From Ryuthela nishihirai (Eukaryota; Arthropoda; Arachnida; Araneae; Heptathelidae), in NCBI GenBank assembly GCA_038380435.1, contig JAWZYU010000001.1:15666001-15730000 (forward strand): DNA of 64,000 nucleotides, given 5' to 3'. Numbering within the stretch: position 1 is the stretch's first letter; each line of letters opens with the position of its first letter. The position numbers were made by a program, and so were the translations under genes. The notes below the pieces were generated by a model. The model saw only the letters and a list, made by a program, of their open reading frames with translations. It did no database searches and had not been told where the DNA came from. Below, in pieces: positions 24,753 through 36,990 of the stretch.

Positions 24753-24882
24753 GCGTGTGAAGTTAGAATCCCAGCTGGCGGATTTCTGGTGGAGGGTTCG
24801 CTGGGATGACATCACCTTCGCAGATCGCGTCAACTGGAAATCCATGGGAAGTCTTCGCATCGTTGATGAAAATTCGACCAAG
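24753..24882 (+). CDS. Receptor guanylate cyclase, start of kinase homology domain
   Basis: Internal exon of 130 bases, acceptor ttacag, donor aag|gttagt. The first base completes an arginine codon begun in the transmembrane exon. The translation begins RRVKLESQLADFWWRVRWDD and ends SMGSLRIVDENSTK. The string K-L-E-S-x-L-A followed by W-x-V-R-W is a hallmark of receptor guanylate cyclases, just inside the membrane at the start of the kinase homology domain. That domain binds ATP, regulates the cyclase and normally lacks kinase activity. The exon ends in phase 0 and joins 27702. Confidence 0.95.
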
Positions 24883-26299
24883 GTTAGTAACTCAGTACAT
24901 TCGTTATGATGAATAAATATATTGTGTAAAGTGCTTTTAATAATATTTAGAGTAAATTTTAAATATATGCATATGTCAGGAATTCCTTAAAATGAAAAAT
25001 GAAATATGAAACATCCCATAGTGAGATGTTTTAATAGAATAATATTCAGTTATACGAATAGGGTCAGACCATCATAGAACTTCAGCAGGTAATTTCCATA
25101 GGAACTAGAAGGACACAGGAACAGCATTTTATGATATAACAATACAGCGATGTGTAAAAGGCTTTGAGTTTGTTCATCATCTTGTCTGTAATGGCTCTCA
25201 GGGAATTCTTAGTACTGCTTGGACGTGGAACGATGTCATTTAGCGCTAGTAGAGAATTTTAGAGCAGTTAGAAAACTAGACGGGCACTGAACGCTCGGTT
25301 AACATGTCCGAAGTCCCTATCTGCAAGACTTGCAGAGCGTAAGGGGGCATTGGAGATGCATCTGAACCACATGTAGGAGGAAACGTAAAGAAGACACACA
25401 GACAAGATCGTTGAATTAGTGGAGAATCACATCATCATTGCTCATTCATTGCCACTGCGCGCAATCTTGAATGAGTATGTAATGCAATGGACGACTGTGA
25501 ATGTTCTCAATCTATCACGGACCATTTTAATGAAGTAAGGATTCGCATCATTTAGTGTGTCCCATATATATAATCTCACAGCGGTGAGAATAACGTGACG
25601 TTTTTTCTATTTGCCTTCTAACTACTAACGTCTACTGTATTAAGTATCTGTGCTGCTTAATATGACTCTCGAAATTCTCTCCCCCCTTTCCAGAAACGTC
25701 AAGAAGTTCAGACCCATGAAATGGGTCACTTCTGCCAGACGTGATGTTTACTTTTGCATTTGAAGAAATTTTGAGCGTTAGTCTCTACAGAAGATAAGTT
25801 ATAAGTTATACTAATAATTAATAATAAATAATATATTAATTAAACTATAAGTTCTATAGTAGAAGTAAAATGTTGATGATTTTGCTTACTGTATGTCTGC
25901 TAGATAATTCAGTCTGTCCAGAGTTTTGGTGTGTAGAAAATATTGCCTGACACAACATAAGTCGAAATGCTCTCGATGGATTTAAGTAAGAGGAGATATC
26001 TACTCTCTAATGACTTCGCACTAGATGTAAGCTTTTTTCAACCCTTTTGGGATATCGTACAACGATATCCCCAGAGAGGGGCAATTTTCCACTTAAAGAA
26101 ATGAACTCACTTCTTACATTCAATTCCTATTGTCTGAACGTCCAATCTTCAGCATTAATCCATAAACTTTTAATACCATACCCCAGTGGTAAAGACTGTC
26201 TCACAGGTACATTTGTCAGATTAACGTAACATATGACAGCGAACGCAAAATTTATTTTGTTCTAATAAGACGTAGTTGAAACACCCAAATTATTGTTGA
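24883..26299 (+). other. Intron sequence, no gene seen
   Basis: AT-rich after the donor gttagt. A short imperfect hairpin (agaagttcagaccca / tgggtcacttct) lies near 25699-25732. No recognisable gene is present before the SINE at 26300. Confidence 0.5.
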
Positions 26300-26688
26300 G
26301 TTGGGTTGGGTTGTTTTACCTATGAGCGGCACTTTTTTGCACACCATGGGCTAAATGGCCAGGTCACATGGACCCCGAAGGCTCAGAGAAGGTTGGGGAA
26401 GGGGACCCACTGGAACAGCTGTTGGGAGACAGATGGTAGCCTCCCGTCAAGGCCATCCATCGCGTTCTTTAACGTGCACAGGGTATGGCTCTCCCGCACA
26501 TGGGGCCACGGCTTAACGTCCCATCCGACGGACGGTGACCTTTCCAAGCCCATCGGTGTCCCCTACTGACCGTGGGCAGGGCGGGGAATTTTGCGGAGAT
26601 AAATCTCAACGCTGACCCAGCTGGGACTCGAACCTGGGAACTACAGATTACGAGCCTGGCGCGCTACCGACTGAGCCACCCTCGCCCC
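26300..26688 (-). mobile_element. tRNA-derived SINE, main family, with 12-bp target duplication
   Basis: Flanked by aattattgttga at 26288-26299 and 26689-26700, which fixes the ends exactly. On the - strand it starts ggggcgagggtggctcagtc (A box), has the B box ggttcgagtcc, and ends in repeated aaccc units. The length is 389 bases. Open frames within it are chance. Confidence 0.95.
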
Positions 26689-27701
26689 AATTATTGTTGA
26701 AACTCGGTATACAGCATCTCTGTAGGAATCGGAAGGCAATAGTTTTATTAATATAATGAACTGGAACGGCACAACTAAATTTTTCTACACCGAATAGTGT
26801 TACCGATGGGTATGGCGAACCGAAAAGGCGTTTCGATGTGTTTCGTTCCATTTCGAGTCCTACTGTCGCAATTAGCAGAAATCGGTTTCAGCCTGAGACA
26901 CGTACAACTAAAGAGATTCATTTGCATTTCTTTCATTGTTTTCTACTACATGTTGAGGATTAATTGCAAAGGTACTCTCATGATACAGTTTTACACTAAT
27001 CATGGTATTTTCGCTTTAAACATGTTTCTTCAGTATAAAATGTAACCTGTCACCTATTGGGGCAGCGAAACTTTTTAAGTTAATAACTTAAAACGGGAAT
27101 GCTCAAATGACTTCCCAGTGGTTACTTTAGACCGGAAGACGAAATTTTCTGCTCACGACGAAAGTGTGTTAAAGAAAATAGTTAAAACTAAACAATACAC
27201 TTATTATTTTTGTACGAGAAATAAGAATGATAAATAAAGAATTCAAAAATATGAATCATATTTAAGAATGTAATTGTGAACTTTTTATTAGTTGAATCCT
27301 ATAACCATTTATGCTTGCAGCATTTTTCTAAGGGATTGTTAGAGGGCAAAGTTAATATGTTTTGTTCAGGAAGGATTAAATACATGGATTTTATTTTATA
27401 GCTTTTAACGTTTAAAATGTCAGGAAAACTCTTTTCTTTTTGCTACAATCTGTGTTATTTATTTTCATTTTGCCTGTGATTCGGAAAAAAGCACTTTAAA
27501 ATTGCAATATATGTACATATAGCTCTCTTAAAGATTTACTCCAGCTAGCTTATTTTAAAGCTCGACCTGACATATACCTATTAACTTGGTGTAATGCTTT
27601 TATAGCTTTTAACTTGCGATAGTTTCAATATCACTAAAAAACATGATCAGTAAGATTATTTAAGTTTGAAGTTAATCCTAATGATTTGTCACGTTTTTTA
27701 G

Positions 27702-27776
27702 GTAAGCGGCTCTCCATCCAACATGAGTACTCTACAGGAAGCGATTATTCCGGGACTTACCATTGGCATCTATAAG
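27702..27776 (+). CDS. Receptor guanylate cyclase, kinase homology domain exon 2
   Basis: Internal exon of 75 bases, exactly 25 codons in phase 0, acceptor tttttag and donor aag|gtacgt. The translation begins VSGSPSNMSTLQ and ends IIPGLTIGIYK. It occupies the place of the glycine-rich ATP loop and second strand of the kinase homology domain, but has no clear G-x-G-x-x-G. Loss of a canonical loop is common in these pseudokinases. Assignment rests mainly on position and phase between two strongly recognisable exons. Confidence 0.8.
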
Positions 27777-28240
27777 GTACGTTGTTTGATAAAATTGGTA
27801 TACTGGTACAATTTGTAAAATAGCCCTATGACTTAAATAGTTCCTCAGTAGGAAATCACAGTTAAAGCTCAATAGCTTCTTCAATAGATTTTAATGAAAA
27901 ATATGGCTAAAGATAAATTCAGGATCTCAATTAAATCTATCCAAATCCCGATTTTAAACAATATTTGTTCAGTATTCAAAGAGTTATGAAAGCTGGAATA
28001 TTTAACAGGTTACAAAACATTGACCCCAAAATTTAAATATTAAAACGGCCTATCTAGTAGAGTACCGGGTGCATTGTAAGTAGTATTCTACCAGAATCAA
28101 CATGATCTCTGATCTCTTAACCTGTTTTAATCAAATTTTTGGGTCAATTTTTTGTAGCCTATGAATTGAATTGAAACAAAACTCAACAAAATGGATATTC
28201 CCGCATAGGAGCTTTCTATGCAGACTAATTCAGACACAAG
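27777..28240 (+). other. Intron sequence, no gene seen
   Basis: AT-rich sequence between the donor gtacgt and the LINE remnant. No frame with a recognisable domain. Confidence 0.5.
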
Positions 28241-31030
28241 TTCTTTTTTTAAAGGAAATCAAACATATCAATGTCTTTCAAAAATATAATTAAAAGTTTA
28301 AAGAAAGTTTTTTTCATTCTTTGATTTTCAGGCTCTAGTATAGTTTTGAACGAAAAAATGCTGACATTATATTTTTTGAGGTTAGTAAAATATTTGTCTC
28401 TCTCTGTTTTATATTTTTTACAATGAAAAATTAAATGTTCAATAGTTTCACGTTGATTACAAATCATACAGTTAGGAAAATTTACTTTTTTCAAGTAGAA
28501 TAAAAATGGTTTTGTGATTTGATTGAGATCCTTAATTTATCTCCAGACATATTTTTCATTATTTTATATCAAGTCCTGTTAAAAAGGTTTAGGTTTGCAG
28601 TTTTTAGGAAATTAAATATTTTTTTTGCATATTTTCGTTTGTAGACGGATAGAACTGTGGTTTAGTAGTCTGCGTAATGTGAAGTCCTGAATTCCATATT
28701 CTTTAATGCTTTCGAATAAAATATTTCTTTCCGTATGATAGTGAGGGAAGATTAAGAGCACATGTGTGGTTTCACAATGTGCATATTTGAAGGTGTCAAC
28801 CTTTTTCATTAGGTGCATTTTGTCATTAAGTCGTGTGATCAATCCTGAGGCGTGTGATTTGTATCAAGTCATGTCTATTTTCCAAAGTGGAGCATATTTC
28901 CGATAGATGAGTGGAAATCAATCTTCTGTGGTTGGTAGTGTTGGAAATTTGGTCACAGAACAGTTTCTGAAGTTTCTCTGAAGTTTGCTTCTTGAAATCT
29001 GTCTTGATTTTGTTCAGATTGTGATAAGTAGAAATAATGGGTGTATTGGGATTGATGTCTTTCGTGAGGGAGTCAGCAATTACATTTCCAATAAATCCAA
29101 TGTGGCTGGGGCGGGGGTGGCTCAGTCGGTAGCGCGCCAGGCTCGTAATCTGTAGTTCCCAGGTTCGAGTCCCAGCTGGGTCAGCGTTGAGATTTATCTC
29201 CGCAAAATTCCCCGCCCTGCCCACGGTCAGTAGGGGACACCGATGGGCTTGGAAAGGTCACCGTCCGTCGGATGGGACGTTAAGCCGTGGCCCCGTGTGC
29301 GGGAGAGCCATACCCTGTGCACGTTAAAGAACACACTGGATGGCCTTGACGGGAGACTACCATCTGTCTACCAACAGCTGTTCCAGTGGGTCCCCTTCCC
29401 CAACCTTCTCTGAGCCTTCGGGGTCCATGTGACCTGGCCATTTAGCCCATGGTGTGCAAAAAAGTGCCGCTCAGAGGTAAAACAACCCAACCCAATGTGG
29501 CTAGGAACCCACTGGAAATGAATGTCGTTATTGTTGATTTTCATTTGAACAGTGCACAGATGAAGTTTGAGGGAACTGGGTGATATTTTGGTGGCAACAT
29601 TTAGTTGGCTCTATCAGAAGGGATAACACGGCAGTTTTGCTGTCTATGAGGAACACTGTTTTTTTATTCTTTTTTTGCTTGTCCAGATCAGGGCTTGATC
29701 AAAGCCATCAATTCGGTGTTGGTAGAGTTAGTACAAGTAGTAAAGCGGAAGTTGCTTCTATGATTTTCTTTCTGGTCATAAAATGCTCCTGCAGCTGTTC
29801 CTTCTTCTCTGTTTAAGGCTCCGTCTATATAGATATATTTGTGCCATGTGAAGTAGGTTTCTGTGTCTTTTAGTGAGATCCACTATATCTACCAGAAGAT
29901 ATTTGTGCTTTGGGGCTCTGGGATATCCGTGTGTATTTTAGGGAGGCAGAAATCCCATGGAGGGTGATCTGAGAGCTAGCAATGCTTACTTATGAGTGAA
30001 CAAATTTTTTCATAAGCAAGGTCTGTGTCTAGGTCTTTCAAAATTTTCCCTTTTCGTGTAAGGTTGCAGATTGTTTTGATCAGATGTTTCTCCTTATGTC
30101 TAACTGCCATTCTGATGATGTTCTTCTTCATATTTTCCTGAGTTCTCATTTTAAAAGTGGGAATTGAGGTCTTTGCTAAGATAGAGATATTAGGGCATGT
30201 GGGGTTTTGGCTTAAACAGAATTTTATAAATTTGCGTTGTTCCTTTTCTAGATTTTGTTTTAGGGTTTCTGAGGCTTCAACAGTGAAGAATAGCCCATAT
30301 TCTATCTTTGGTCTTAAGATGGTGGTGTACAAGCTGAGGAAACATTTTTTCTTGCAACTCCATGAGATACCAGTCATTCATTGCTCTTCTCTTTCTAATA
30401 ATCGGGAGCAGAATAGTTTTGTCTAGAGAGATTAGTAAATGCCAATTTTTGCCGTATCTTTCTATAATGTTAATAGATTCCTGTAGGTTTTTTCCAGTTG
30501 ATATTAGGAGGTGTTGCAGCCCCAGAGAGCAATGTTATCTGCATAAAGTGAGATTTTGGTGTGGGATGGTAAAAGTGCTGGAAGATCATGCAGATAAATA
30601 TTAAAAAGTAGAGGTGAAATTATGCTACCTTGTATAATCCCTGTATTTAAATGTCTCCTTTTGGATACTCTCTTTCCTAGTTTGACTTGAATGATTTAAA
30701 GTATGAAAGTATGATTTTTAAGGTATTTTAAGGTATGAAAGCAATTCCCTTGAATGCCTATTATTTTTTAATTTGAGGAGAAGACCCTCCTGCCACACCT
30801 TATCAAATGCACCTTTAAGATCAATAAATATAGTGGCGGTGGCATATTATGAAGAGCCTGCTGGAGATCTAGAGTAAAATGAAATAAATTGTCCCACAGA
30901 ATGCTGTGGTATTCTATGTACCAGCTGAGTTTAGCTTTTATCATTTTTTCGAGGATTCTAAGAAGACAAGAGCTCAGAGTTATAAGTCTATAAGCTTCCA
31001 AATTTGTAGGAATTTTGTTGGATTTTCTGA
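28241..31030 (-). pseudogene. RNase H-bearing LINE remnant, split by a SINE
   Basis: Read on the - strand from 31030 downward: AYRLITLSSCLLRILEKMI of the reverse transcriptase fingers, then GIIQGSIISPLLFNIYLHDL, then the catalytic box LYADN near 30540 (usually YADD), then the thumb with LRPKIEYGLFF. An RNase H domain follows, with IYIDGALNRE near 29820 and HFQWVPSHIGFIGNVIAD at the SINE junction. A C-terminal zinc motif CMICNQRETIEHLIFHC lies at 28440-28475, with a related but decayed motif at 28740-28790. Several frameshifts and stops break the frame. The RNase H domain points to an I-like clade. The doubled C-terminal motif suggests two overlapping copies or a duplication. Confidence 0.85.
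29108..29491 (+). mobile_element. tRNA-derived SINE, main family, inserted in the LINE
   Basis: The 11-base duplication ccaatgtggct flanks it at 29097-29107 and 29492-29502. It begins ggggcgggggtggctcagtc, has B box ggttcgagtcc, and ends aaaacaacccaac. Removing it rejoins the RNase H motif PSHIG of the LINE in frame. This is the only main-family copy in + orientation. Confidence 0.96.
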
Positions 31031-31239
31031 TTACGATTGTTTATTGCTAACTTTAAATGGGATTAAACAACTGTGTTTAAAAACGTAAACAAACGCAAAA
31101 CTGAAGGGTAAAAAATTATTTATATACATATATTTGGTTTTCTGAGTAGTAACAACATGGCTACCGCCGTTCTGGGCGGCTACACTAGCGACTTATGCAA
31201 AGATATAGTAAAGTCGCCTCCCCCTCTTCCTACTTCCAT

Positions 31240-31539
31240 GATTTTAACTCTTTACGTTCGCAGTTAGGAAGAAGTAAATGGCAACAATAAATTTGACACT
31301 GATTCTCGTTTTCTGTAGGAATAGCATGGTAAATAATTTTGCTTCTAGCAAGATCCCCTTTTTGACTTTCGACCTAATATTTCTCACTGCAATTCGGACC
31401 ACAACCTGAAACATTCTCTGAAAATTTGGAGGGTGTGCGTTGATTTCCCGATGAGTTATGGCTGCCATAGACATACAGACAGACACACACACACACAGAG
31501 AGACATACAGTCCAGACAGACAAACACACAGTCAAACAC

Positions 31540-31574
<35 letters not shown>

Positions 31575-31593
31575 CCTTCTTTTATTATTTAGA
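31240..31593 (-). mobile_element. Helitron-like 5' fragment with (GACA)n
   Basis: Read from 31593 downward it begins tctaaataataaaagaaggt, then (gtct)n, then tggcagccataactcatcgg. The block matches the starts of the copies at 44390 and 45459. The frame at 31244-31492 is the same fortuitous frame seen in all three copies. The 3' terminus with its hairpin is not found here. Confidence 0.75.
31471..31575 (+). repeat. (GACA)n microsatellite
   Basis: About 100 bases of gaca and caca units, the longest pure run being at 31541-31574. It lies just inside the Helitron-like 5' end, where the other copies also have short gtct runs. Confidence 0.9.
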
Positions 31594-33987
31594 TGTATTG
31601 AAAATGGATTTAGGTCGCTTTCATTTAAATAGCTGACAGATTTCCAGTGTCTTTTCCTATTAAAACTTTATATGCAGCATCAGGTATGTTTAAATATGGG
31701 AGTAAGTAAAGTGTCTGATTGCGACCTCCACTAGTGGTGAAGCTAAATACGTAGAAGTGACTGTACAGCAACGATTGATAAAATATGTAATGTCACCTGA
31801 TTATTACTTTATTATCCACTTTAAGACTGGAATGATGATAATGTCTAAAAATTCATCAAAGAAACAGGAAATATGTTCCCGTCTCATTGAGAACTTATTG
31901 ACATTTTGTATTTTAACAATCGCTTTCTCTCCTGGCAGGAAGAGGAATGGCCATCAGTTCCGAATCGACCATCATCTTTAACCATCAGTTTCTAATCTCT
32001 ACAAATATAGAAGAGCGATGAAACAGTTTGATGCGAATGATGGTTTAAAAATTAAAAGCGGAAGGAGAAATGCAATTGGAGATCACCTTCGAAGTAGAAA
32101 TGACGAGAAAACTTTTGTTTGTAATTGGGAAGGAGAAAATAACAAGTTTGGGTTGGTTGTTTTATCTGTGCTCGGAATTTTACGATTACGAGCCTGAAGC
32201 GCTACTTATTGAGTCACCCCTGCACCGAAAATAGTAGAGTATTAAAAGAGCAACCAATGTCGATGCTAGAAAGGTGGCAGAAGTGAAAGAGGAGAAAGAG
32301 ATACAGCTTAGAAATATTTCTTCTTACCTGTTGAGAAAAAGAGAAAAACAATACAGGATTCAAATATCAAGCAATGTTGATTCTGCATTATTAGTTCAGA
32401 GTTTCAGTAAAGAAAGGTACAACAGTAAAGAAAACTGTCACTTTTTAACATGATTTATGGTTTGGAGGTGAAAACAGTAGAGTGAAAACTTATAAGTTCT
32501 GTCCGAAAAACGAAGTGAAAGAACTACGATCCTTCATCTTGCCTGTTGAGGAACAAAAAAGGAGAACGGACTGTGAGAGTAAATGATGTTAATGCTCGAT
32601 CGATCATAAGATCGTGTTCTTTCCAAGGCTTAAAGGGCGACAACAGACGTTTCATGGGAACGATTGTTTAGAGGTAAAAAAGAACGGCGGCTATGCTAAG
32701 AAAATAGCTTGGAAAATTTGTTCTAAAGTAGAAGCGAAAGAGAAGAATGAGTCACAGGTCAGAAAGACTTGTACCTTGCCTGTTGGGAAAAAGGCAAAAA
32801 AAAGGTTTGAAACAGCAAGTAATTATGATGCTCTAAAGTCAGAAGAATGGGTATATGTGGTACATTATTGGCAAAGACAAGGAAAAAATCATCCACCTTT
32901 GGCAGCTACTGGAAACTGAAGGCTGGACACAAAAACGGTTATTTAAACATTGGTTTCTGTGATGATTGCTGTATAAATGAAAAAAGAAAGATCATCCAGT
33001 TCCTGTGAAAGTCATTACGAAATGGAATCAACAATTTCTTGCAGTGGAGACTTGACCCAAAATGAATCAAAAATTCTCCAAAATCATCAAAAACGCTCCA
33101 AAATGTCCCAAACTCTCCCAAATGAGAAATCAGACGGGTAGTGACTCCAGAAAGTCGTATCAACCAAAAAGTGAATAAAAAGTATTTAAACTACCTTTAA
33201 CCCCGTAAATTCATAAATTTAACTTAAGTGTATGCCTGGATAAGAATCGCGGCAGCATCGTCGAATCTATTGAAACAGATGTGATTAGTAACATTGATTT
33301 ACATTCGATACAAAAACTACTATAAGCACCCAAATATTTATCAAGAGTCGACGATCAGATGGCGTAGATCTTTATTAAATGTGTTGGATAAGAAACGCAT
33401 TAACAAATCAACTTTTCTGTCATAGCTACGGAAATTAAATTGCGAAAACACTGAATTGTCGGATGCAATACGCTTACGTTCAAGAATGCAATTTAATTCT
33501 TCTGAAAATGAGAATGAAAATGCATATTAATGATAACTAGGAGTTCCTTAAGATTTAGGCAACCAATTCCAAGCATTTTCAACGATTGTTTACTGACTTC
33601 ATTGACTGCAAAACACAAAAATGGCTACCTTATTTCTTCCTACTCTCCCTGTGACTTTCTTATTTCTGCTGAAGCCTCGGAGACAAAACACATCAATCTG
33701 AGGACGACATTCTCACCGTTGCTCCTCGCACAGAACAAAGAGAACCTCGTGCGCTGGAATTTCATCCAGCGCAAAAAACGTTGTCATCACATTGCGCAAC
33801 GCTAAATTGAACGTTCCAGCTACTCAGTCGTGACACGAGGATTTCTTTGTGAATGCGTCTTTGTCTTTGACTATTCATCTTTACGGTAAGGATGAGAAAA
33901 GTAGCTTGGAAGTGCATCTAATGTCCACATTTCATTATTATTAAAGTAATATGTTGTTCAGATTATGATCGCCAAAGCATGTAAGTA
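31594..33987 (+). other. Intron sequence, weak repeats only
   Basis: A truncated, diverged piece of the main SINE lies at about 32150-32226 (tacgattacgagcctg, ttgagtcacccctg). Three loosely similar blocks ending in cttacctgttgag or cttgcctgttg(a/g)g lie near 32326, 32538 and 32774, suggesting an old roughly 220-bp tandem repeat. The lysine-rich frame at 32614-32919 falls in it and has no recognised domain. Nothing else is supported. Confidence 0.45.
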
Positions 33988-34264
33988 GGGCCGGATCTAG
34001 GGGTGGTGGTTAGATCAAGGGAGTCATGTTCCCACTCTCTCTTTGAGAATGCTAGTATGGATAAAAGAAGCAAAAAAATTATTAAACTTCAATATATTTT
34101 ATGCATTTTTTAAGAAATTATTTTAGACCTCTTAAATGGAACGGGAAATAAGTTATTACACTGAAATGGAGATCCAAGCTTCCCCCGCCCCTTTTTAAAA
34201 TTTTTTCTCTTGCTCGACTGAATTTCTTGCCCCCCCCCTAATTTATTTGTTTTCTAGATCCGAG
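33988..34264 (+). mobile_element. Short interspersed MITE-like family, copy 1
   Basis: Begins gggccggatctaggg and ends with tagatccg, giving short inverted ends. Internally it has a run of c near 34230 and aatttattaaacttcaatat-like sequence shared with copies at 45880-46133, 50862-51076 and 51527-51780. Noncoding. The superfamily is unknown. Confidence 0.7.
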
Positions 34265-34601
34265 GTTGTGTATAGTTATGTGACAATAAATTTCGTTGCC
34301 ATCATCATTTTATATCGATTTGCCATTGCGTAAGATTGGCAAATGGACGTCGACTTCTTGAACAGGTATACTCATGAATGTAACCTTGACTGCGAAAATT
34401 AAAATGTTAAATAGGTAAGATTTATTTCGAGGTACAAAAAATAATTTATCTTTGATTGCTCTGTGAGAGTTTATATTAAGTTTCGGTTAAATCCATTGTT
34501 TGTTTAAAAAAGCAACTTGTTCACAGCAAATGTTTTTTAATTGCTTGTCTGTCTTTGCCACCATGTTTGTCAAAATAATGGTAAATGCAATCTATTTTCA
34601 G

Positions 34602-34679
34602 GGCATCAAAATCGCAGTCAAAAGTCTGAATGTTAAGAAGCTGACCATTAATCGTAGTGTACTAATGGATCTAAAACAG
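34602..34679 (+). CDS. Receptor guanylate cyclase, kinase homology domain exon 3
   Basis: Internal exon of 78 bases, 26 codons in phase 0, acceptor ttttcag and donor cag|gtaagg. The translation begins GIKIAVKSLNVKKL and ends VLMDLKQ. The lysine in A-V-K matches the ATP-contacting lysine of protein kinases, which is kept in many receptor guanylate cyclases. The segment after it, with V-L-x-x-L-K, corresponds to the C helix of the kinase homology domain. It joins in frame to exon 52281 to give LKQMRDLTHENLVRF. Confidence 0.9.
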
Positions 34680-35219
34680 GTAAGGTTCAATGACTCCTTA
34701 AACTTGAGATGCTTTCTCAGTTTTGATTCTTATTCTAGTTCATTTCCTAATTCAATGCAACTGTTGTAATTTATTCTTAACATGTGTCTTGGATTTGGTT
34801 TTCAGAGTCGCAAGGTGAATTTAATATTATTGCATTGCAAATGCATATTTTCTGCGATTTAAAGAGTATGGGTAAGCAGCAGGTTATGTTATATTTAATG
34901 GAATGAATATGGAAATATAAACTCCTACTGACAATTGTTTTGACGTAATGGAAAACAATTTATACAGAAAACAGTTTTTCTTAAAGATATTAAGATTGGA
35001 AATAATCAAATAATTATTAGATTTGTCCTGGAGAGGAAAATGTATGAAAATGATTGTTTCTATTAGGTAATGATTCGATTCGAAATAATTCGATAAAACA
35101 CAGCAATTTAACTCAAGTTTTCAATTTTACATAAAAACAAAATTGTAAATAGTTAAATAGCTATGAACATCGAGTTTGGTAAGGAAATCATTGCCCAGTC
35201 TATAGAAAAGTTGTTCTCA
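34680..35219 (+). other. Intron sequence, no gene seen
   Basis: AT-rich sequence following the donor gtaagg. It is the start of the 17601-bp intron that runs to 52280 and holds most of the mobile elements of this window. Confidence 0.5.
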
Positions 35220-35353
35220 ATCTGGCAGCCTTCGTGTGCGTAAACGAAGGCTGCCAGATCACTAATTTCAAAACAAAATCGTTGTCAGATATTTTTTTCG
35301 AAATCTGTAAAAAATATCCGAACTATAGTGTTCGGATATTTTTTGAGCGACTG
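35220..35353. mobile_element. Palindromic foldback MITE, copy 2, truncated on the left
   Basis: The right arm is preserved: gccagatcactaattt, then atcgttgtcagatat, then atattttttgagcgactg followed by TA. The left arm survives only as a short inverted piece around ctggcagccttcgtg. Confidence 0.8.
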
Positions 35354-36990
35354 TACCTGTTAAATTTTCACATAATTTTGATAAGCTACATTTCTTATGT
35401 AATTGAAAACTAACTGAATTCCTCAAGTGTGGAATTATGTATTAATAAAATTAATAATTGTGAAATGTTCCCTTTTTTCGTTTTAAAAGAGTTTTTCTGA
35501 GAACCTGGTACTCTTATTCGTCCAAAAACGCCATATAGCATTTGGATATGTTCTGAAGATATTTAGCTTCTAATGCAAACAAAAATATATTTTTCAGCAG
35601 AGAACATTACTTTATGACTCCTACATCTAAGCTTTGTGGTTTTCTTGCAATAGCAAATAAATTATTTAAAGTCATGGATCATTATTTATGGCCTTCTTAT
35701 TAAAATGTGAACGTTCATTAATCACATGGAAGACAATAAATAATCCAGTTCTTTATTTCCACAATCTACAACTTTTAACACCCCAAAACGAAACATCCGA
35801 AAGGAAATATATAAAACAATTGCGCTTTCGCAAGTGCCGTTCATCAAATGCAACGGAAAGTGACAGTGATGAGTTGCAAATCGACAGTGATGAAATATTT
35901 TTCGTCAATTGAATTAATGATGAAATTTTTATCAATAAAAAATGAACATGAGAATATGGACCCAAAACTTCAGTTGCGTTCGAGTATTTCCAAAAGGATT
36001 CATCAATTACTCCTGAAAAATATTACTTCCAAGACAATTCTCTTTCCATGTAAGTCTGAGAGAATCTGTGTTAGTATAATATACCACAGAGAAGTTCTGT
36101 GAGAAAGACGAGACCTCAGCAGAATTCGTCAGATAGAATAATTACCTGGCATAGCTGGAATCTGAATCTAGAACCATTTTCTCTACAGCTTGGATCACGT
36201 ATAGTGAATTTATCACTGAGTTATGTATTAATTTAATTGAGATTTGAAATTCGCACAGAATTTCCGATTATTTTTCATTATCATTGGATCATAAAAAGTT
36301 CATCCAAAGGGATTATGTAACATCATTCAATGTGTTTAGTTTTTAGAATGAGATTATAGTTATAGTTCGAGTTAATTATTTTTTTTTGTCTTCGCAATGA
36401 AAGGCTAATATCTCATTGATGTTGACTTAAAATTTTATAGTGCTAAAGTGAAAACAAGTCAATCGATTTTGAGGGTCACAGAATAAGGAAAAAAGTTGTC
36501 CAGCACAAGAAAAATTCTTAGGAGCTCCAAATTTAGAAATGAAGCATATTCAGTATATTCATCACAATGAAATATATTAATATAAGTCTCAGTAGTCAAG
36601 GGGTTAACGATACGCTGTAGAGCAAAAGTACCTTGGTTGGAATTCTGGATAAGCATGGATATTTTCTTTCTGCTGGATTCTTGTCTTATTACAGATGTTC
36701 TTTGTGGGGAAACATTATAAATATATATATATATTATTTCAAGATCTCTATGTCAAGTTGACTTGAAGAGAAATTATTATATCTGATGATCTTATTATTT
36801 ATAATAACAAGAATATTCTGAAGGGACCGGTGAAGGCATTGATGCGCGGACACGTGAATTTCGTGCAGATCCGTGGTGACGTTACTTTGTGGCTGCAGTT
36901 TTCGACACTTTATGGTTATCCAGATACTTGACTAATTGGTCTCAGATTTGGTTTGGTGGTCCCCTTTGTGTGGCCTTGTGTTGGGTTAAT
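35354..36990 (+). other. Intron sequence with an old SINE trace
   Basis: Around 36040-36175, gaagttctgtgagaaag, gacctcagcagaa and a tRNA-like tail resemble a heavily decayed copy of the second SINE family. Otherwise AT-rich without recognisable genes. A TA microsatellite lies near 36721. Confidence 0.4.

Noticed and set aside
29108..29190. Candidate tRNA gene with good A and B boxes
   Set aside because: The same module heads every copy of the main SINE and is followed by the SINE body and a target duplication, so it is part of a mobile element rather than a tRNA gene.
32614..32919. Lysine-rich 101-residue frame
   Set aside because: It lies in a loosely repeated block with no start context, splice signals or recognised domain.
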